Below, one piece after another: positions 16,154 to 25,268 of a stretch of DNA of 64,000 nt. The notes under the pieces were generated by a model. That model did not search any database and was not told the origin of the DNA. It saw only the letters and a list, made by a program, of their open reading frames with translations. Position numbers and translations under genes: made by a program. Positions within the stretch are counted from its first letter, which is position 1, and each line of letters starts with the position of its first letter. Source of the stretch: Streptomyces sp. NBC_01232 (lineage in GTDB: Bacteria; Actinomycetota; Actinomycetes; Streptomycetales; Streptomycetaceae); contig NZ_CP108518.1 of NCBI RefSeq assembly GCF_035989885.1, positions 682,001-746,000 on the forward strand. The letters run 5' to 3'.

Positions 16154-17800
16154 ATGACAGCAGCGCAGGCGGGCCCGGCCGGGACGGCGGGGAACGCGGG
16201 GAACACGAGGCTCATCCTGCTGACACTCGCGGCCGGCCAATTCCTGATGGCCCTGGACAGCTCGGTGATGAACGTGTCGATCGCCACGGTGGCGGAGGAC
16301 ATCGGCACCACGGTGAGCGGTATGCAGGGCGCCATCACGGCCTACACGCTGGTGATGGCAATGCTCATGATCAGCGGTGGCAAGGTCGGCGCGCTCATCG
16401 GCCGCAAACGGGCGTTCATGATCGGCTGCGTCATTTACGGAGTCGGGTCCCTCACGACCTCGCTCGCCCCGAACCTGACGGTCCTGCTGCTGGGCTGGTC
16501 GTTCCTGGAGGGCGTGGGAGCGGCGCTGATCCTGCCCGCGATCGTGGCGCTCGTCGCCTCCAACTTCGGCAAGGAGCAGCGGCCCGCCGCCTACGGTCTC
16601 GTCGCCGCGGCGGCAGCGGTGGCGATCGCGGTCGGACCGCTCATCGGCGGCTTCGCGACCACCTTCTTCTCCTGGCGCTGGGTGTTCGCCGGGGAGGTCG
16701 TGGTGGTGCTCGTCATCCTGCTGCTGGCCCGACGGATCGCCGACGCGCCCCCGGAGCACCGGCCGCGGATCGACCTGTTCGGCGCGGTCCTGTCCGCCGC
16801 GGGCATCGGGCTGTTCGTGTTCGGCATCCTGCGGACCAGCGAATGGGGCTGGTTCCGGCCCAAGGCGGGTGGCCCCTCCTGGTTCGGCGTCTCGCCCGTG
16901 GTCTGGCTGGTGCTGGCCGGACTGATGCTGGTCTGGCTGTTCTTCCGCTGGGAGGCACGCCTGGTGACGCGGGGTGTCGAACCGCTCGTCGACCCGGAGC
17001 TGTTGAAGAACCGGCAGCTCACCGGCGGGCTGACGATGTTCCTCTTCCAGTACCTCGTGCAGATGGGCGTGTTCTTCGTCGTCCCGCTCTACCTGTCGGT
17101 GGCGCTCGGCCTGTCCGCCCTCCACACGGGCGCGCTGATCCTGCCGCTCTCGGTCACCCTGCTCGCCGCCGCGATCGGGGTCCCCAGGTTCCGCCCGAGC
17201 GCCTCACCCCGGCGCGTCGTGCGGTGGGGAATCCTGTCGATGTTCGCCGGCGCCGTCATCCTGCTGGCCGCCCTCACCCCGGATTCGGGCGCGGGGGTCG
17301 TCACCGTGCCCATGCTGCTCATCGGGCTGGGGATCGGGCTGCTCGCCTCCCAGCTGGGGGCCGTCACCGTGTCGGCCGTACCGGACGAGAAGAGCGCCGA
17401 GGTCGGCGGTATCCAGAACACCGTCACCAACCTCGGCGCCTCGATCGGCACGGCCCTCGCCGGGTCGATCATGATCGCGGTGCTGGCGGGCTCGTTCCTC
17501 ACCACCATCGACCAGAACCCGGCGGTCCCGGCCGAGGCCAAGACGCGGGCGCACACGAAACTGGCCGGGAGCGCCCCGTTCCTGTCGGACGAGCAGCTCA
17601 CCGCGGCCCTCGAAGAGGCGGGCACGGACCCGGTGGTGGCGCAGGCGGCGCTCGACGCGAACGAGAAGGCACGGATCGACGGACTGCGGGCAGCACTCGC
17701 CATCCTCGCTCTCGCCGCCCTGGTCGCGCTCTTCTTCACCCAGCGCATCCCGGCGGCCCAGCCCGGCGCGGCACGGAGACCGGACGGCGCCCCGTCATGA
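16154..17800 (+). CDS. MFS transporter, DHA2 family (14 TM)
   Basis: 548 residues with about 14 membrane segments. The first helix ends in the DHA2 motif LMALDSSVMNVSIATV. Motif A-like GKVGALIGRKRAFMIG follows helix 2, and the motif C-like GLVAAAAAVAIAVGPLIGGF marks antiporters. These proteins export drugs or hydrophobic metabolites against protons. The stop is inside TCATGA, which also holds the stop of the convergent gene (6-base overlap). No local TetR/MarR partner is apparent. Confidence 0.88.
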   Translation: MTAAQAGPAGTAGNAGNTRLILLTLAAGQFLMALDSSVMNVSIATVAEDIGTTVSGMQGAITAYTLVMAMLMISGGKVGALIGRKRAFMIGCVIYGVGSLTTSLAPNLTVLLLGWSFLEGVGAALILPAIVALVASNFGKEQRPAAYGLVAAAAAVAIAVGPLIGGFATTFFSWRWVFAGEVVVVLVILLLARRIADAPPEHRPRIDLFGAVLSAAGIGLFVFGILRTSEWGWFRPKAGGPSWFGVSPVVWLVLAGLMLVWLFFRWEARLVTRGVEPLVDPELLKNRQLTGGLTMFLFQYLVQMGVFFVVPLYLSVALGLSALHTGALILPLSVTLLAAAIGVPRFRPSASPRRVVRWGILSMFAGAVILLAALTPDSGAGVVTVPMLLIGLGIGLLASQLGAVTVSAVPDEKSAEVGGIQNTVTNLGASIGTALAGSIMIAVLAGSFLTTIDQNPAVPAEAKTRAHTKLAGSAPFLSDEQLTAALEEAGTDPVVAQAALDANEKARIDGLRAALAILALAALVALFFTQRIPAAQPGAARRPDGAPS

Positions 17801-19099
17801 CGGGTGCGGACTCGGGGTCGTCCCCTCGACGGGGGTGGTGGTGTCCTCGGCGAGGAAGTCCGTGACCGCGAGGGCGAAGAGCAGGGCGAGGGCGAGCCCC
17901 ACGACCACCCAGCCGGTCGGGTAGGACCACAGGACGTACACAAGGACGGCGATCGCCACCAGGCCCCAGGTGAACCAGGAGCGGTGGCGCCGGATGAACG
18001 GGCCGACAGGGCCGGTGCGCAGGCCCAGGCGGTCGGCCGTGGCGCGGGTGGCGACGATCCCGGAGTGCCAGATCTGGCGGGCGGCCGTGGCGTACTTGCC
18101 CGGGCCGGAGAGCCAGGCGGCGAGGGCGATCACGATGCCGAGGACCACGACCATGCGGATCGTCGTGCGCAGCAGGCGGATCATCGCGTCGTAGACGGAA
18201 CCGGCCGCGGCCTGGGAGACCGTGTCGGGGAGCGCGTTGAGGTAGACGGTGCGGAAGACGGTCAGCCCGAGGCCGAGGACGGCGACGGAGAACGCCACGG
18301 CGAGGGCCGCGGTGACGAGGATGCGGCGCCGGTGGGCGGAGAGCAGGACGCCCGCGGCGACGAGCAGCACGGCGATGATCGGCAGCCATACGCCGAGGAT
18401 CTGGAGCAGCCGGAAGCCCGTCTTGACCCGGCCGATGTCGTTGGACTGCACGACGGTGAAGTCGGTGTGGATCTCGGGGATCCGGCCTGCCACGCCCATT
18501 CCGGCGTCCACGAGCCGTGTTTTGACCTGTTCGATCACCGGTGCGAGGTCGACCGTCACCGCATCGTTCTTGATCTCCACGGCGCCGTCGCCGCTGCCGG
18601 TCAGTGCCTTGACGAGCGAGGCGTGGATGGTGCGGTTGGCGTTGGTCCAGATCGTCTCGAACTGTTCCGAGGCGATGACGTCCTGCGCCTTCTCCTTCAC
18701 GAAACTGCTGACCGCGCCCTCCAGTGAACCGCCGAGCTTGCCCAGGGCCTTCTGGAGCAGCGGCCGTTGGTCGGGGGCCGCGTCCTCCAGCAGGGTGGCG
18801 AGGTCGAGGTGCTCCATCAGGGCGGCGGTGACGCGGTTCGCGGCGGCCGCCTGGACATCCGGGTCGGAGGCCAGTGGGGCGACCGTGGAGACGTAACGGT
18901 CCGTGTTCCCCACGATGCTGGAGGTCCAGGACGCGACGATGCCGAGCGGGGCCAGCACGCAGCCGATGATGATCAGCACCGCGGAGAGCAGCGACTTCAT
19001 CCGGTGCTTCGGCGGTGTCCGGTTCGCCGCCTCCGATTCCAGGGCGGCAACCCTGGCTCTCAGCGCCGCGAGTTCGCCCGCGCTCTCGTCACCCTGCAT
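17795..19099 (-). CDS. Multi-pass membrane protein with N-terminal coiled coil
   Basis: 434 residues. Residues 5-30 form a short coiled coil (ELAALRARVAALESEAANR). One membrane helix follows (about 35-56, LLSAVLIIIGCVLAPLGIVA), then a roughly 190-residue extracytoplasmic domain rich in helices, then about five more helices to the C-terminus. I recall similar streptomycete proteins only as hypothetical membrane proteins, so no function is given. The ATG at 19099 has GGAGG six bases upstream. Its promoter region contains a perfect 16-bp palindrome. It is divergent from helR and ends head-on in the DHA2 transporter gene. Confidence 0.75.
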   Translation of the reverse strand: MQGDESAGELAALRARVAALESEAANRTPPKHRMKSLLSAVLIIIGCVLAPLGIVASWTSSIVGNTDRYVSTVAPLASDPDVQAAAANRVTAALMEHLDLATLLEDAAPDQRPLLQKALGKLGGSLEGAVSSFVKEKAQDVIASEQFETIWTNANRTIHASLVKALTGSGDGAVEIKNDAVTVDLAPVIEQVKTRLVDAGMGVAGRIPEIHTDFTVVQSNDIGRVKTGFRLLQILGVWLPIIAVLLVAAGVLLSAHRRRILVTAALAVAFSVAVLGLGLTVFRTVYLNALPDTVSQAAAGSVYDAMIRLLRTTIRMVVVLGIVIALAAWLSGPGKYATAARQIWHSGIVATRATADRLGLRTGPVGPFIRRHRSWFTWGLVAIAVLVYVLWSYPTGWVVVGLALALLFALAVTDFLAEDTTTPVEGTTPSPHPS

Positions 19100-19129
19100 G
19101 GCTGACCTCCTACGGGGTCGGGAGCCGGT

Positions 19130-19145
19130 GGATCCCCCGGGATCC
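19130..19145. promoter_or_regulatory. Perfect palindrome GGATCCC-CC-GGGATCC
   Basis: Seven-bp arms with a two-base spacer, centred about 39 bases upstream of the minus-strand membrane protein start. It could be an operator or a leader hairpin. Confidence 0.4.
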
Positions 19146-19387
19146 GGTGGGATGACGCTGAAGCTGCGCCGGGTGGGCTGTGGCGGCTCTCCTTGCCCCC
19201 ACAGCCTGCACCGGCGGGTCGGGGGTGGCATCCGCAGTTCGGCCGTACGGATGAACTGCGGCGGGGCACGGCGGGGATGGGCGCGCTGAGCGCTGCCACG
19301 GGGCGGGGAGTGCGTCCGTATCGAGCGGACGATCGGCGGAAAGGGGAAGTACCCACGCCTTTCCACTCTCAACTTATAGCGCACAGG

Positions 19388-19407
19388 GGGGCTTGCGGCA
19401 AGGCCCC
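19388..19407. promoter_or_regulatory. Rifamycin-associated element (RAE)
   Basis: GGGGCTTGCGGCAAGGCCCC is identical, as I recall it, to the conserved inverted repeat described upstream of rifamycin-inactivating and rifamycin-response genes in actinomycetes (the RAE). It lies 132 bases upstream of the helR start codon, as expected for a rifamycin-inducible helR. No rox, rph or arr gene is in this window. Confidence 0.9.
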
Positions 19408-19539
19408 TGTCGTACCGCAGAATCGCACCTCGAAGCCAGGACCTGCGAAAACGGGAGATCCACAGAGTGCGTGTGCTGTTGTCGGTCGATGGACTGTTCG
19501 AAGACCTCGCGGGTGCGACCGCAGATCGGAGCCGCTGAC

Positions 19540-21687
19540 ATGAACTCCCTGACCGCCAGTGCGTTCGACCTTCCCGGCCGCCTGTCCGCCAAGGCCGATC
19601 CGGCATTGATCGGCCGCGACGAGGAGCACTTCGCGGCTCTCGCGCAGAGCCTCGACCAGTCGGTCGCCGAACTGTCCGACCGTCTCACCGAGCTGCGCCG
19701 CGCCCCCGGCGGCCTGGGCCGGGAGGCGATGGACCGGGACGCCGAGATCCACCGGCTGACCGGTCGTCTGCGGGCGCTACGGCGCTTCGGACTGGACCTG
19801 TGCCTCGGGCGCATGGTCGGCGAGGACGACCCCGAACCCGTGTACGTCGGGCGGCTCGGCCTCACCGACGACGCCGGCAACCGGCTGCTGATCGACTGGC
19901 GTTCGCCCGCGGCCGAGCCCTTCTTCGCCGCGACGCACGCCGATCCGATGGGCCTGGCGAGCCGCCGCCGGTACCGCTGGACCCGCGGCCTGATCGGTGA
20001 CTACTGGGACGAGGTGTTCACCGCGGACGGGTTCGAGGGGCACGCCGCTCTCGACGACCAGTCGGCCTTCATCGCCGGCCTGGGCAGCAGCAGGTCGCCG
20101 CGGATGCGTGACGTACTGGGCACCATCCAGTCCGATCAGGACGCCATCATCCGCGCGGGTTCGCGCGGTGCCCTCGTCGTCGACGGGGGTCCGGGCACCG
20201 GCAAGACCGTGGTGGCCCTGCACCGCACCGCCCATCTCCTCTACTCCGACCCCCGTCTCGGTCACCGCCGGGGCGGCGTGCTGTTCGTCGGTCCGCACCA
20301 GCCCTACCTGGCCTACGTGGCCGACGTCCTGCCCAGCCTCGGTGAGGAGGGCGTGCAGACCTGCACCGTGCGGGACCTCGTCGCCGAAGGGGCGGGGGCG
20401 GCGGCCGAGGCCGACCCGGAGGTGGCGCGCCTGAAGTCGTCCGCGGACATGGTGAAGGCGATCGAGAAGGCCGTGAGCATCTACGAGGAGCCGCCGACCC
20501 GGGCGATGACGGTCTCGACCCCCTGGTCCGACGTGCGGCTCGGCCCGGACGACTGGGCCGAGGCCTTCGAAGCCGCGGCCGGTACCCCGCACAACGAGGC
20601 GCGCGAGCAGATCTGGGAGGAGCTGCTGACGATCCTGCTCGACAAGTGCGACGACGAGGACCTCTCCCCCGACCTGCTGCGCAGGTCACTGCAGCACGAC
20701 CAGGAGCTGGTCGCGACGCTCGACCGCGCCTGGCCGACGATCGATGCGGCCGACCTCGTAGGGGACCTGTGGTCGGTGCCGGCCTACCTGCGGATGTGCG
20801 CTCCCTGGCTCAGCGGCGAGGAGATCGCGAGGTTGCAGCGCGCGGACACCCGGGCCTGGACGGTGTCCGACCTGCCGCTCCTGGACGCGGCCCGGCAGCG
20901 GCTCGGCGACCCGCAGGCGGCACGACGGCTGCGGCGGCATCATGCCGCGGTCGCCGCCGAGCGCGAGCGCATGTCGGGCGTCATCGACGATCTGCTCGCG
21001 GCGGACGACGACGGTGAGGGCGCGGTGACGATGCTGCGCGGCAGGGACCTGCAGGACAGTCTGATCGACGAGAGCACGCTGCCGGGCGCCGACCCGGACC
21101 GGCTCGCCGGACCCTTCGCGCACATCGTCGTCGACGAGGCCCAGGAACTGTCCGACGCGGAGTGGCAGATGCTGCTGCTCCGCTGCCCGTCCCGGAGTTT
21201 CACCATCGTCGGGGACCGCGCCCAGGCCAGGCACGGGTTCACGGAGTCGTGGCGGGAACGGCTGGAGCGGATCGGGTTCGACCGGATCGGTGTGGCCTCG
21301 CTGAGCATCAACTACCGCACGCCCGAGGAGGTGATGGCGGAGGCCGAGCCGGCCATCCGGGAAGCGCTCCCGGACGCCAATGTGCCGACGTCCGTCCGCA
21401 GCAGCGGCGTCCCCGTCGTGCACGGCAGCGTTGCGGATCTGGACGCGATCGTCAGCACCTGGCTCGACGAGCATGCCGACGGGATCGCCTGTGTCATCGG
21501 CGCACCCGGCTTCCGGGCGACGTCCCGCGTCCGGTCGCTGACCCCCGGGCTGTCCAAGGGGCTCGAATTCGACCTGGTCGTGCTCGTCGACCCGGATTCG
21601 TTCGGCGCGGGCGTCGAAGGCGCCGTCGACCGCTACGTGGCGATGACCCGGGCGACGCAGCAGCTCGTCATCCTCACCGGTTCCTGA
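19540..21687 (+). CDS. helR: HelR, RNA-polymerase-recycling, rifamycin-displacing helicase-like ATPase
   Basis: 715 residues. SF1 helicase motifs are in order: Q-motif TIQSDQDAIIR (about 195-205), Walker A GGPGTGKT (216-223), Walker B IVVDEAQELSD, motif III GDRAQA and motif VI VAMTRATQQLVIL at the C-terminus. The N-terminal 120 residues form the coiled-coil arm (DRDAEIHRLTGRLRALRR) that enters the RNA polymerase secondary channel in HelD-type proteins. HelR of S. venezuelae dislodges rifamycins from RNA polymerase and gives tolerance; an RAE upstream supports this over plain HelD. The ATG at 19540 has CGGAG eight bases upstream. It appears monocistronic. Confidence 0.92.
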   Translation: MNSLTASAFDLPGRLSAKADPALIGRDEEHFAALAQSLDQSVAELSDRLTELRRAPGGLGREAMDRDAEIHRLTGRLRALRRFGLDLCLGRMVGEDDPEPVYVGRLGLTDDAGNRLLIDWRSPAAEPFFAATHADPMGLASRRRYRWTRGLIGDYWDEVFTADGFEGHAALDDQSAFIAGLGSSRSPRMRDVLGTIQSDQDAIIRAGSRGALVVDGGPGTGKTVVALHRTAHLLYSDPRLGHRRGGVLFVGPHQPYLAYVADVLPSLGEEGVQTCTVRDLVAEGAGAAAEADPEVARLKSSADMVKAIEKAVSIYEEPPTRAMTVSTPWSDVRLGPDDWAEAFEAAAGTPHNEAREQIWEELLTILLDKCDDEDLSPDLLRRSLQHDQELVATLDRAWPTIDAADLVGDLWSVPAYLRMCAPWLSGEEIARLQRADTRAWTVSDLPLLDAARQRLGDPQAARRLRRHHAAVAAERERMSGVIDDLLAADDDGEGAVTMLRGRDLQDSLIDESTLPGADPDRLAGPFAHIVVDEAQELSDAEWQMLLLRCPSRSFTIVGDRAQARHGFTESWRERLERIGFDRIGVASLSINYRTPEEVMAEAEPAIREALPDANVPTSVRSSGVPVVHGSVADLDAIVSTWLDEHADGIACVIGAPGFRATSRVRSLTPGLSKGLEFDLVVLVDPDSFGAGVEGAVDRYVAMTRATQQLVILTGS

Positions 21688-21739
21688 CGCAGGGCCGGGA
21701 CGCGGCCCGGGAAACGGCGTCGGGGCGCGTCCGCCCTTC

Positions 21740-21794
21740 GGAGGCCGCCTCGGGAGGGGCCGCCTCGGGAGGCCGCCTCGGGAGGCCGCCTCGG
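21740..21794 (+). repeat. Four tandem copies of a self-complementary GGAGGCCGCCTCG unit
   Basis: The units are 13-15 bp and each core GAGGC-C-GCCTC is itself a palindrome, so each copy can form a small hairpin. The array lies 53 bases after the helR stop. It could act as a composite terminator or repeated protein site, or be slippage-made repeats. Confidence 0.6.
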
Positions 21795-21925
21795 ACCGCG
21801 CCGATGGAGACTCCCCGGGCCGCCCTGGCGTGTCACGCGACCGGTCGCGGCTCGGGTGAGGCATGTTCTCTCCGGCGAGACATGTCCGATCAGCCCCATG
21901 TCTGCGACGGTGCGGAGGTGTCCCG

Positions 21926-23272
21926 ATGGGCGCGAGCGGTGGCCGTCGGGCCGGTCGTGAACGGTTGCGGTCCGGGCCTCCACCGGGGCCGGCCCGGCCC
22001 GGGTTCTGGCGCAGCCCGATCCGCGGGCCGTGGCTGACCGCAGTGTTCGGACTGATCCTGCTCGTCGGTGTGACCGTGCTGTTCGTGACGGGGCTGCTGT
22101 CCTACGCCGCCTACAACCCGGACCTCGCGGCGGTCAACGACCAGACACCGGGCAAGGGGTGGCTCGGCTTCTACCTCTTCCCGTGGCCGACCTCGCCGTA
22201 CTGGCTCTACCGGCTCACCCAGGGCGTGCACGTCGTCCTCGGGATCGTGCTCGTGCCCGTGCTCCTCGCCAAGCTCTGGTCCGTGATCCCCAAGCTGTTC
22301 GCGTGGCCGCCGGTCCGGTCGGTCGCCCACGGCATCGAGCGGCTGTCCCTGCTGCTCCTGGTCGGCGGGGCGGGCTTCGAGTTCGCCACCGGCATCCTCA
22401 ACGTCCAGCTCCACTACATCTTCCCGGGCTCCTTCTACACCCTGCACTTCTACGGCGCCTGGGTGTTCATCGGCGCGTTCGTGGTGCACGTGGCCTTCCG
22501 GCTGCCGCGCGCGGTCCGCGCCGTGCGGGCCGGTTCCGCCGCCCAGCCCGCCCCCGGCTCCGAGGAGGCGGCCGGGCTGGTCTCGCCCCGCCCGGCCCGG
22601 CCGACCATCTCCCGCCGGGGAGCGGTCGCTCTGGTCGGCCTCGGGGCGTTGGCGCTGTTCGCGGTGACGGCCGGGCAGAGCGTGGGCGGCCGGTGGCGCC
22701 GGACCGCGGTGCTCGCCCCGCACAACGCGGACCCCGGGCCGGGCCCGAACGGCTTCCAGATCAACAAGACGGCCGGATCGGTCGGCATCCGCCCGAGCGA
22801 CATCGGTCCGGCCTGGCGGCTGACCGTACGCGGCGCCGGGCGCCACGCCGTCCTCACCTACGAGGAACTGCTGGCCATGCCGCAGCACGAGGCGGCCCTG
22901 CCCATCGCCTGCGTGGAGGGCTGGTCGACCACCGACCAGCTGTGGAGCGGGGTACGGCTCATCGACCTCGCCGCCCTCGTCGGACCCGGCGGACCCGGCG
23001 CTCCCGGCGGACCCGGCCGGACCGGCGCGGCCGGCCGCGCCGGCCCCGACGTCGGCGTCCTGGTGGAATCCGTCCAGCGCGGTGGCTCGTTCCGCTCCGG
23101 CGCCCTGCGCGACAACCAGGTGCGCGACCACCGCGCCCTGCTCGCCGTACGCGTCAACGGCGCAGTGCTGTCGCCCGACCACGGCTACCCGGCCCGCGTC
23201 ATCGTCCCCGGCGCGCCGGGCGTCCTCAACACCAAGTGGGTCACCCGCCTCACCTTCGGGGAGCTCGCGTGA
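21926..23272 (+). CDS. Membrane-anchored molybdopterin-dependent oxidoreductase, cytochrome b-like N-domain (copy 1)
   Basis: 448 residues. The first 200 form four membrane helices resembling a cytochrome b561/FdnI-like anchor, with His102 (TQGVHVVLG), His174 and His188 as possible haem ligands. After a linker, SRRGAVALVGLGALALF (229-246) is a fifth helix led by a twin arginine, then comes a SUOX/YedY-fold domain. Cys329 in LPIACVEGWS is the expected Mo ligand, with DHGYPARVIVPG and TKWVTRL typical of the cofactor site. The domain probably faces outside. The substrate is unknown. The ATG at 21926 has GGAGG eight bases upstream. It is coupled by GTGA to the next gene; a paralogue lies at 25.3 kb. 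Confidence 0.82.
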   Translation: MGASGGRRAGRERLRSGPPPGPARPGFWRSPIRGPWLTAVFGLILLVGVTVLFVTGLLSYAAYNPDLAAVNDQTPGKGWLGFYLFPWPTSPYWLYRLTQGVHVVLGIVLVPVLLAKLWSVIPKLFAWPPVRSVAHGIERLSLLLLVGGAGFEFATGILNVQLHYIFPGSFYTLHFYGAWVFIGAFVVHVAFRLPRAVRAVRAGSAAQPAPGSEEAAGLVSPRPARPTISRRGAVALVGLGALALFAVTAGQSVGGRWRRTAVLAPHNADPGPGPNGFQINKTAGSVGIRPSDIGPAWRLTVRGAGRHAVLTYEELLAMPQHEAALPIACVEGWSTTDQLWSGVRLIDLAALVGPGGPGAPGGPGRTGAAGRAGPDVGVLVESVQRGGSFRSGALRDNQVRDHRALLAVRVNGAVLSPDHGYPARVIVPGAPGVLNTKWVTRLTFGELA

Positions 23273-23724
23273 CCCGGTTCCGCCGCTGGTACGGGGCCTC
23301 GCCGCTGCATCTGCTCCTGCTGCTCGCCTCCTTCGCCCTGGCCTGCTACGCGGGCGTGCGCCTGCTGAAGGGCGACGCCCCGGGCGTGGCCCTGTGGTTC
23401 GTCGGCGCGGCGCTCCTGCACGACCTGGTCCTGCTGCCGCTCTACGCCGTGGCCGACCGGGCGGTGCAACGCCTCGCCCCCGGCGGCGGGCCGGCCGTCA
23501 ACCACCTGCGCGTTCCGGCCTTCCTGTCGGGCCTGCTGCTCCTGGTCTGGTGGCCGCTGATCCTGCGCCGGGTCGGCCACTACACCGCGGCCACGGCCCT
23601 TCCGGCGGACGTGTTCCTCGGGCGCTGGCTGCTCATCACCGCGGGCCTGTTCATCGCTTCGGCGGCCGTCCTGCTGCTACGGATGTGGCACGGTTCCCGG
23701 CCGGCGCGCAGCGCCGCGAAGTGA
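23269..23724 (+). CDS. Small four-helix membrane protein, partner of the Mo oxidoreductase (copy 1)
   Basis: 151 residues with about four membrane helices (HLLLLLASFALACYAGVRLL, then VALWFVGAALLHDLVLLPLY and two more). The GTG start overlaps the oxidoreductase stop as GTGA. A similar small protein follows the second oxidoreductase copy in the same way, and both share a W-F/L-x-G-x-x-L-x-H-D pattern, so this is a conserved subunit or assembly partner. I do not know a name for it. The last 48 bases overlap the convergent glycosyltransferase gene. Confidence 0.7.
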   Translation: MTRFRRWYGASPLHLLLLLASFALACYAGVRLLKGDAPGVALWFVGAALLHDLVLLPLYAVADRAVQRLAPGGGPAVNHLRVPAFLSGLLLLVWWPLILRRVGHYTAATALPADVFLGRWLLITAGLFIASAAVLLLRMWHGSRPARSAAK

Positions 23725-25206
23725 CCGCGCGCCGCGTCGGCTCCGGACCGCCGCGGCCAGCAGGACCAGGAGGAGCGCGGCTCCGTACGCGATCGCACTC
23801 AGCGCCGACCGGTGGCCGAAGACCGGCGCGAGGAGGTAGACGGCCGCGCCCGCGAGAGCGGTGCCCAGCCATTCCCAGCGTCCGTCCAGGGCCACGAGGG
23901 CGATCAGGAGCAGGGCGTACCAGGAGTAGCCGGGGGTGAGGAGCACGAAGGCCCACCCGGTGACCAGCAGCGCTCCGCTCCACGGGCGTTGCGGGTCGCC
24001 GCGGCGCATCACGTGGACGGACACCCCCGCGATGACGACGAGGAGTACCGGGAGCGCCCAGCTGTCGGGCAGGACGAGGCGGAGCAGGGCGTAGCGGGAC
24101 CCGGTGGAGGGGTCGTCGTAGCCCTCTTCGTCGACGTAGCCGCCGAGGTAGCCGAGGACCGAGTCGTGCGAGAGGAGGACGTAGGGAAGGTAGGCGAGCA
24201 GGGTGAAGGCGGCGGCGGGAACCAGCACGGCGGCCGCGTCGCGGACCCGGCGCACCCCGGACAGTGCGCCGGGCAGGACGACGGCGGGCATGAGTTTGGT
24301 GGCGACGGCGGCGCCCAGCACCAGGCCGCCGGCGGCCCGCCGGCCGATGCCCCGTGCCGCGACGAGTCCGAGGCCGGCCACGGCCAGCAGCACGCCCAGT
24401 ACGTCCACGTGCGCGTTGTTCACGGCCTCGATCGGTACGGCGGGGCACCAGGCCCAGTAGGCGGCCGGGCGAAGGTTCCGGCCCCGCCGGCGCAGGATCA
24501 GCAGCAAAGCACCCGTCACACCGAGAGACAGGAGCCCTGCTCCGATCTGGAGCGGCTTGTGCCGGGCGCCCCCGGGGGACAGCCGGTCGACGGCGAGGAA
24601 GTACGCCTCGGCGACGGGCGGGTAGATGGTGTGCACGGCGGGCCGGTTGATCCGGGTGCAGTGCGGGACCGGGCCGCCACCCGGGATCGGAGCCCGGTCC
24701 GGGCCCTGGCAGGCGGCGCCCGTCGGGAAGAGCCAGGGGTCGCGCAGCCGGGCCGGTCCCGGGTCCTGCGGGGCGTGGTCGTAGGGGGAGATGCCGGCCG
24801 ACTGGACCCGGCCGTCCCAGGCGTAGCGGTAGGAGTCGGTGCTGGTACGGGGCGGTGCCACCAGCCCGGTCGCGGTGACGGCGACCGCGCCCGCGAGGAG
24901 CAGCGGCACGACGCGGGCGGCCGGGACCCGGCGCAGCGCGAGCAGGGCGAGGGCGAACAGCGCCCAGCAGGCCGCGTACCTCCGGAACAGCCCGGCGGGG
25001 TCGGTGAAGTAGCCGTCGTGGCGGATGGTGAGGACGAGGGCGGTGGTGAGGGCGACGAGGGCCGCGGCGGCCCATGCGGTGCGGGCGGTGGGAGAGATGC
25101 GGCCCGTGGGGGTCGTGGGGGCGGTGGAGGTGGCGGGGGCGGTACGCGGTTTCACCTCCGCAGCGTTCCAGCAGCGGGCCCCGAAGTGGGCTCCGCAGCC
25201 GCGCAT
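23677..25206 (-). CDS. GT87-like (DUF2029) polyprenol-dependent membrane glycosyltransferase
   Basis: 509 residues with about ten or more membrane helices, the GT-C architecture. The motif DSYRYAWDGRVQSAGISPY in the first outer loop carries the Asp/Arg residues seen in mannosyltransferases of the GT87/PimE type, and IYPPVAEAYF and PGYSWYALLLIALVALDG are also characteristic. These enzymes use polyprenyl-phosphate-mannose (or another sugar) to glycosylate lipids or proteins outside the membrane. Start: ATG 25206 directly abuts an 18-bp promoter element, so GTG 25155 is a real alternative. It ends inside the convergent small membrane gene. Confidence 0.75.
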   Translation of the reverse strand: MRGCGAHFGARCWNAAEVKPRTAPATSTAPTTPTGRISPTARTAWAAAALVALTTALVLTIRHDGYFTDPAGLFRRYAACWALFALALLALRRVPAARVVPLLLAGAVAVTATGLVAPPRTSTDSYRYAWDGRVQSAGISPYDHAPQDPGPARLRDPWLFPTGAACQGPDRAPIPGGGPVPHCTRINRPAVHTIYPPVAEAYFLAVDRLSPGGARHKPLQIGAGLLSLGVTGALLLILRRRGRNLRPAAYWAWCPAVPIEAVNNAHVDVLGVLLAVAGLGLVAARGIGRRAAGGLVLGAAVATKLMPAVVLPGALSGVRRVRDAAAVLVPAAAFTLLAYLPYVLLSHDSVLGYLGGYVDEEGYDDPSTGSRYALLRLVLPDSWALPVLLVVIAGVSVHVMRRGDPQRPWSGALLVTGWAFVLLTPGYSWYALLLIALVALDGRWEWLGTALAGAAVYLLAPVFGHRSALSAIAYGAALLLVLLAAAVRSRRGARSLRGAARRPGTVPHP

Positions 25207-25224
25207 GTCCGCATTCCGTAAGGT
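25207..25224. promoter_or_regulatory. 18-bp shared element, site A
   Basis: On the minus strand it reads ACCTTACGGAATGCGGAC, matching 16 of 18 bases at 28945-28962 beside the OmpR gene. It lies in the divergent gap between the GT87-like gene and oxidoreductase copy 2, so it is a candidate site for the nearby OmpR-type regulator. Confidence 0.55.
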
Positions 25225-25268
25225 GTTCCACCCACCCGCCGGGGCGCCGCCGGGGGTGTCATGGGCCC

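Larger units (their letters stand above)
19100..19539. other. 440-bp divergent regulatory region between a membrane protein gene and helR
   Basis: No gene is seen here. It contains the 16-bp palindrome near the minus-strand gene, an unusually AT-rich spot (CAACTTATAG at about 19370) and the rifamycin-associated element, followed by a roughly 130-base helR leader. Confidence 0.7.

Noticed and set aside
14864..17125. 753-codon minus-strand frame opposite DUF2252 and the DHA2 transporter
   Set aside because: Composition (Gln/His/Arg/Glu) is that of an antisense frame; no domain is visible.
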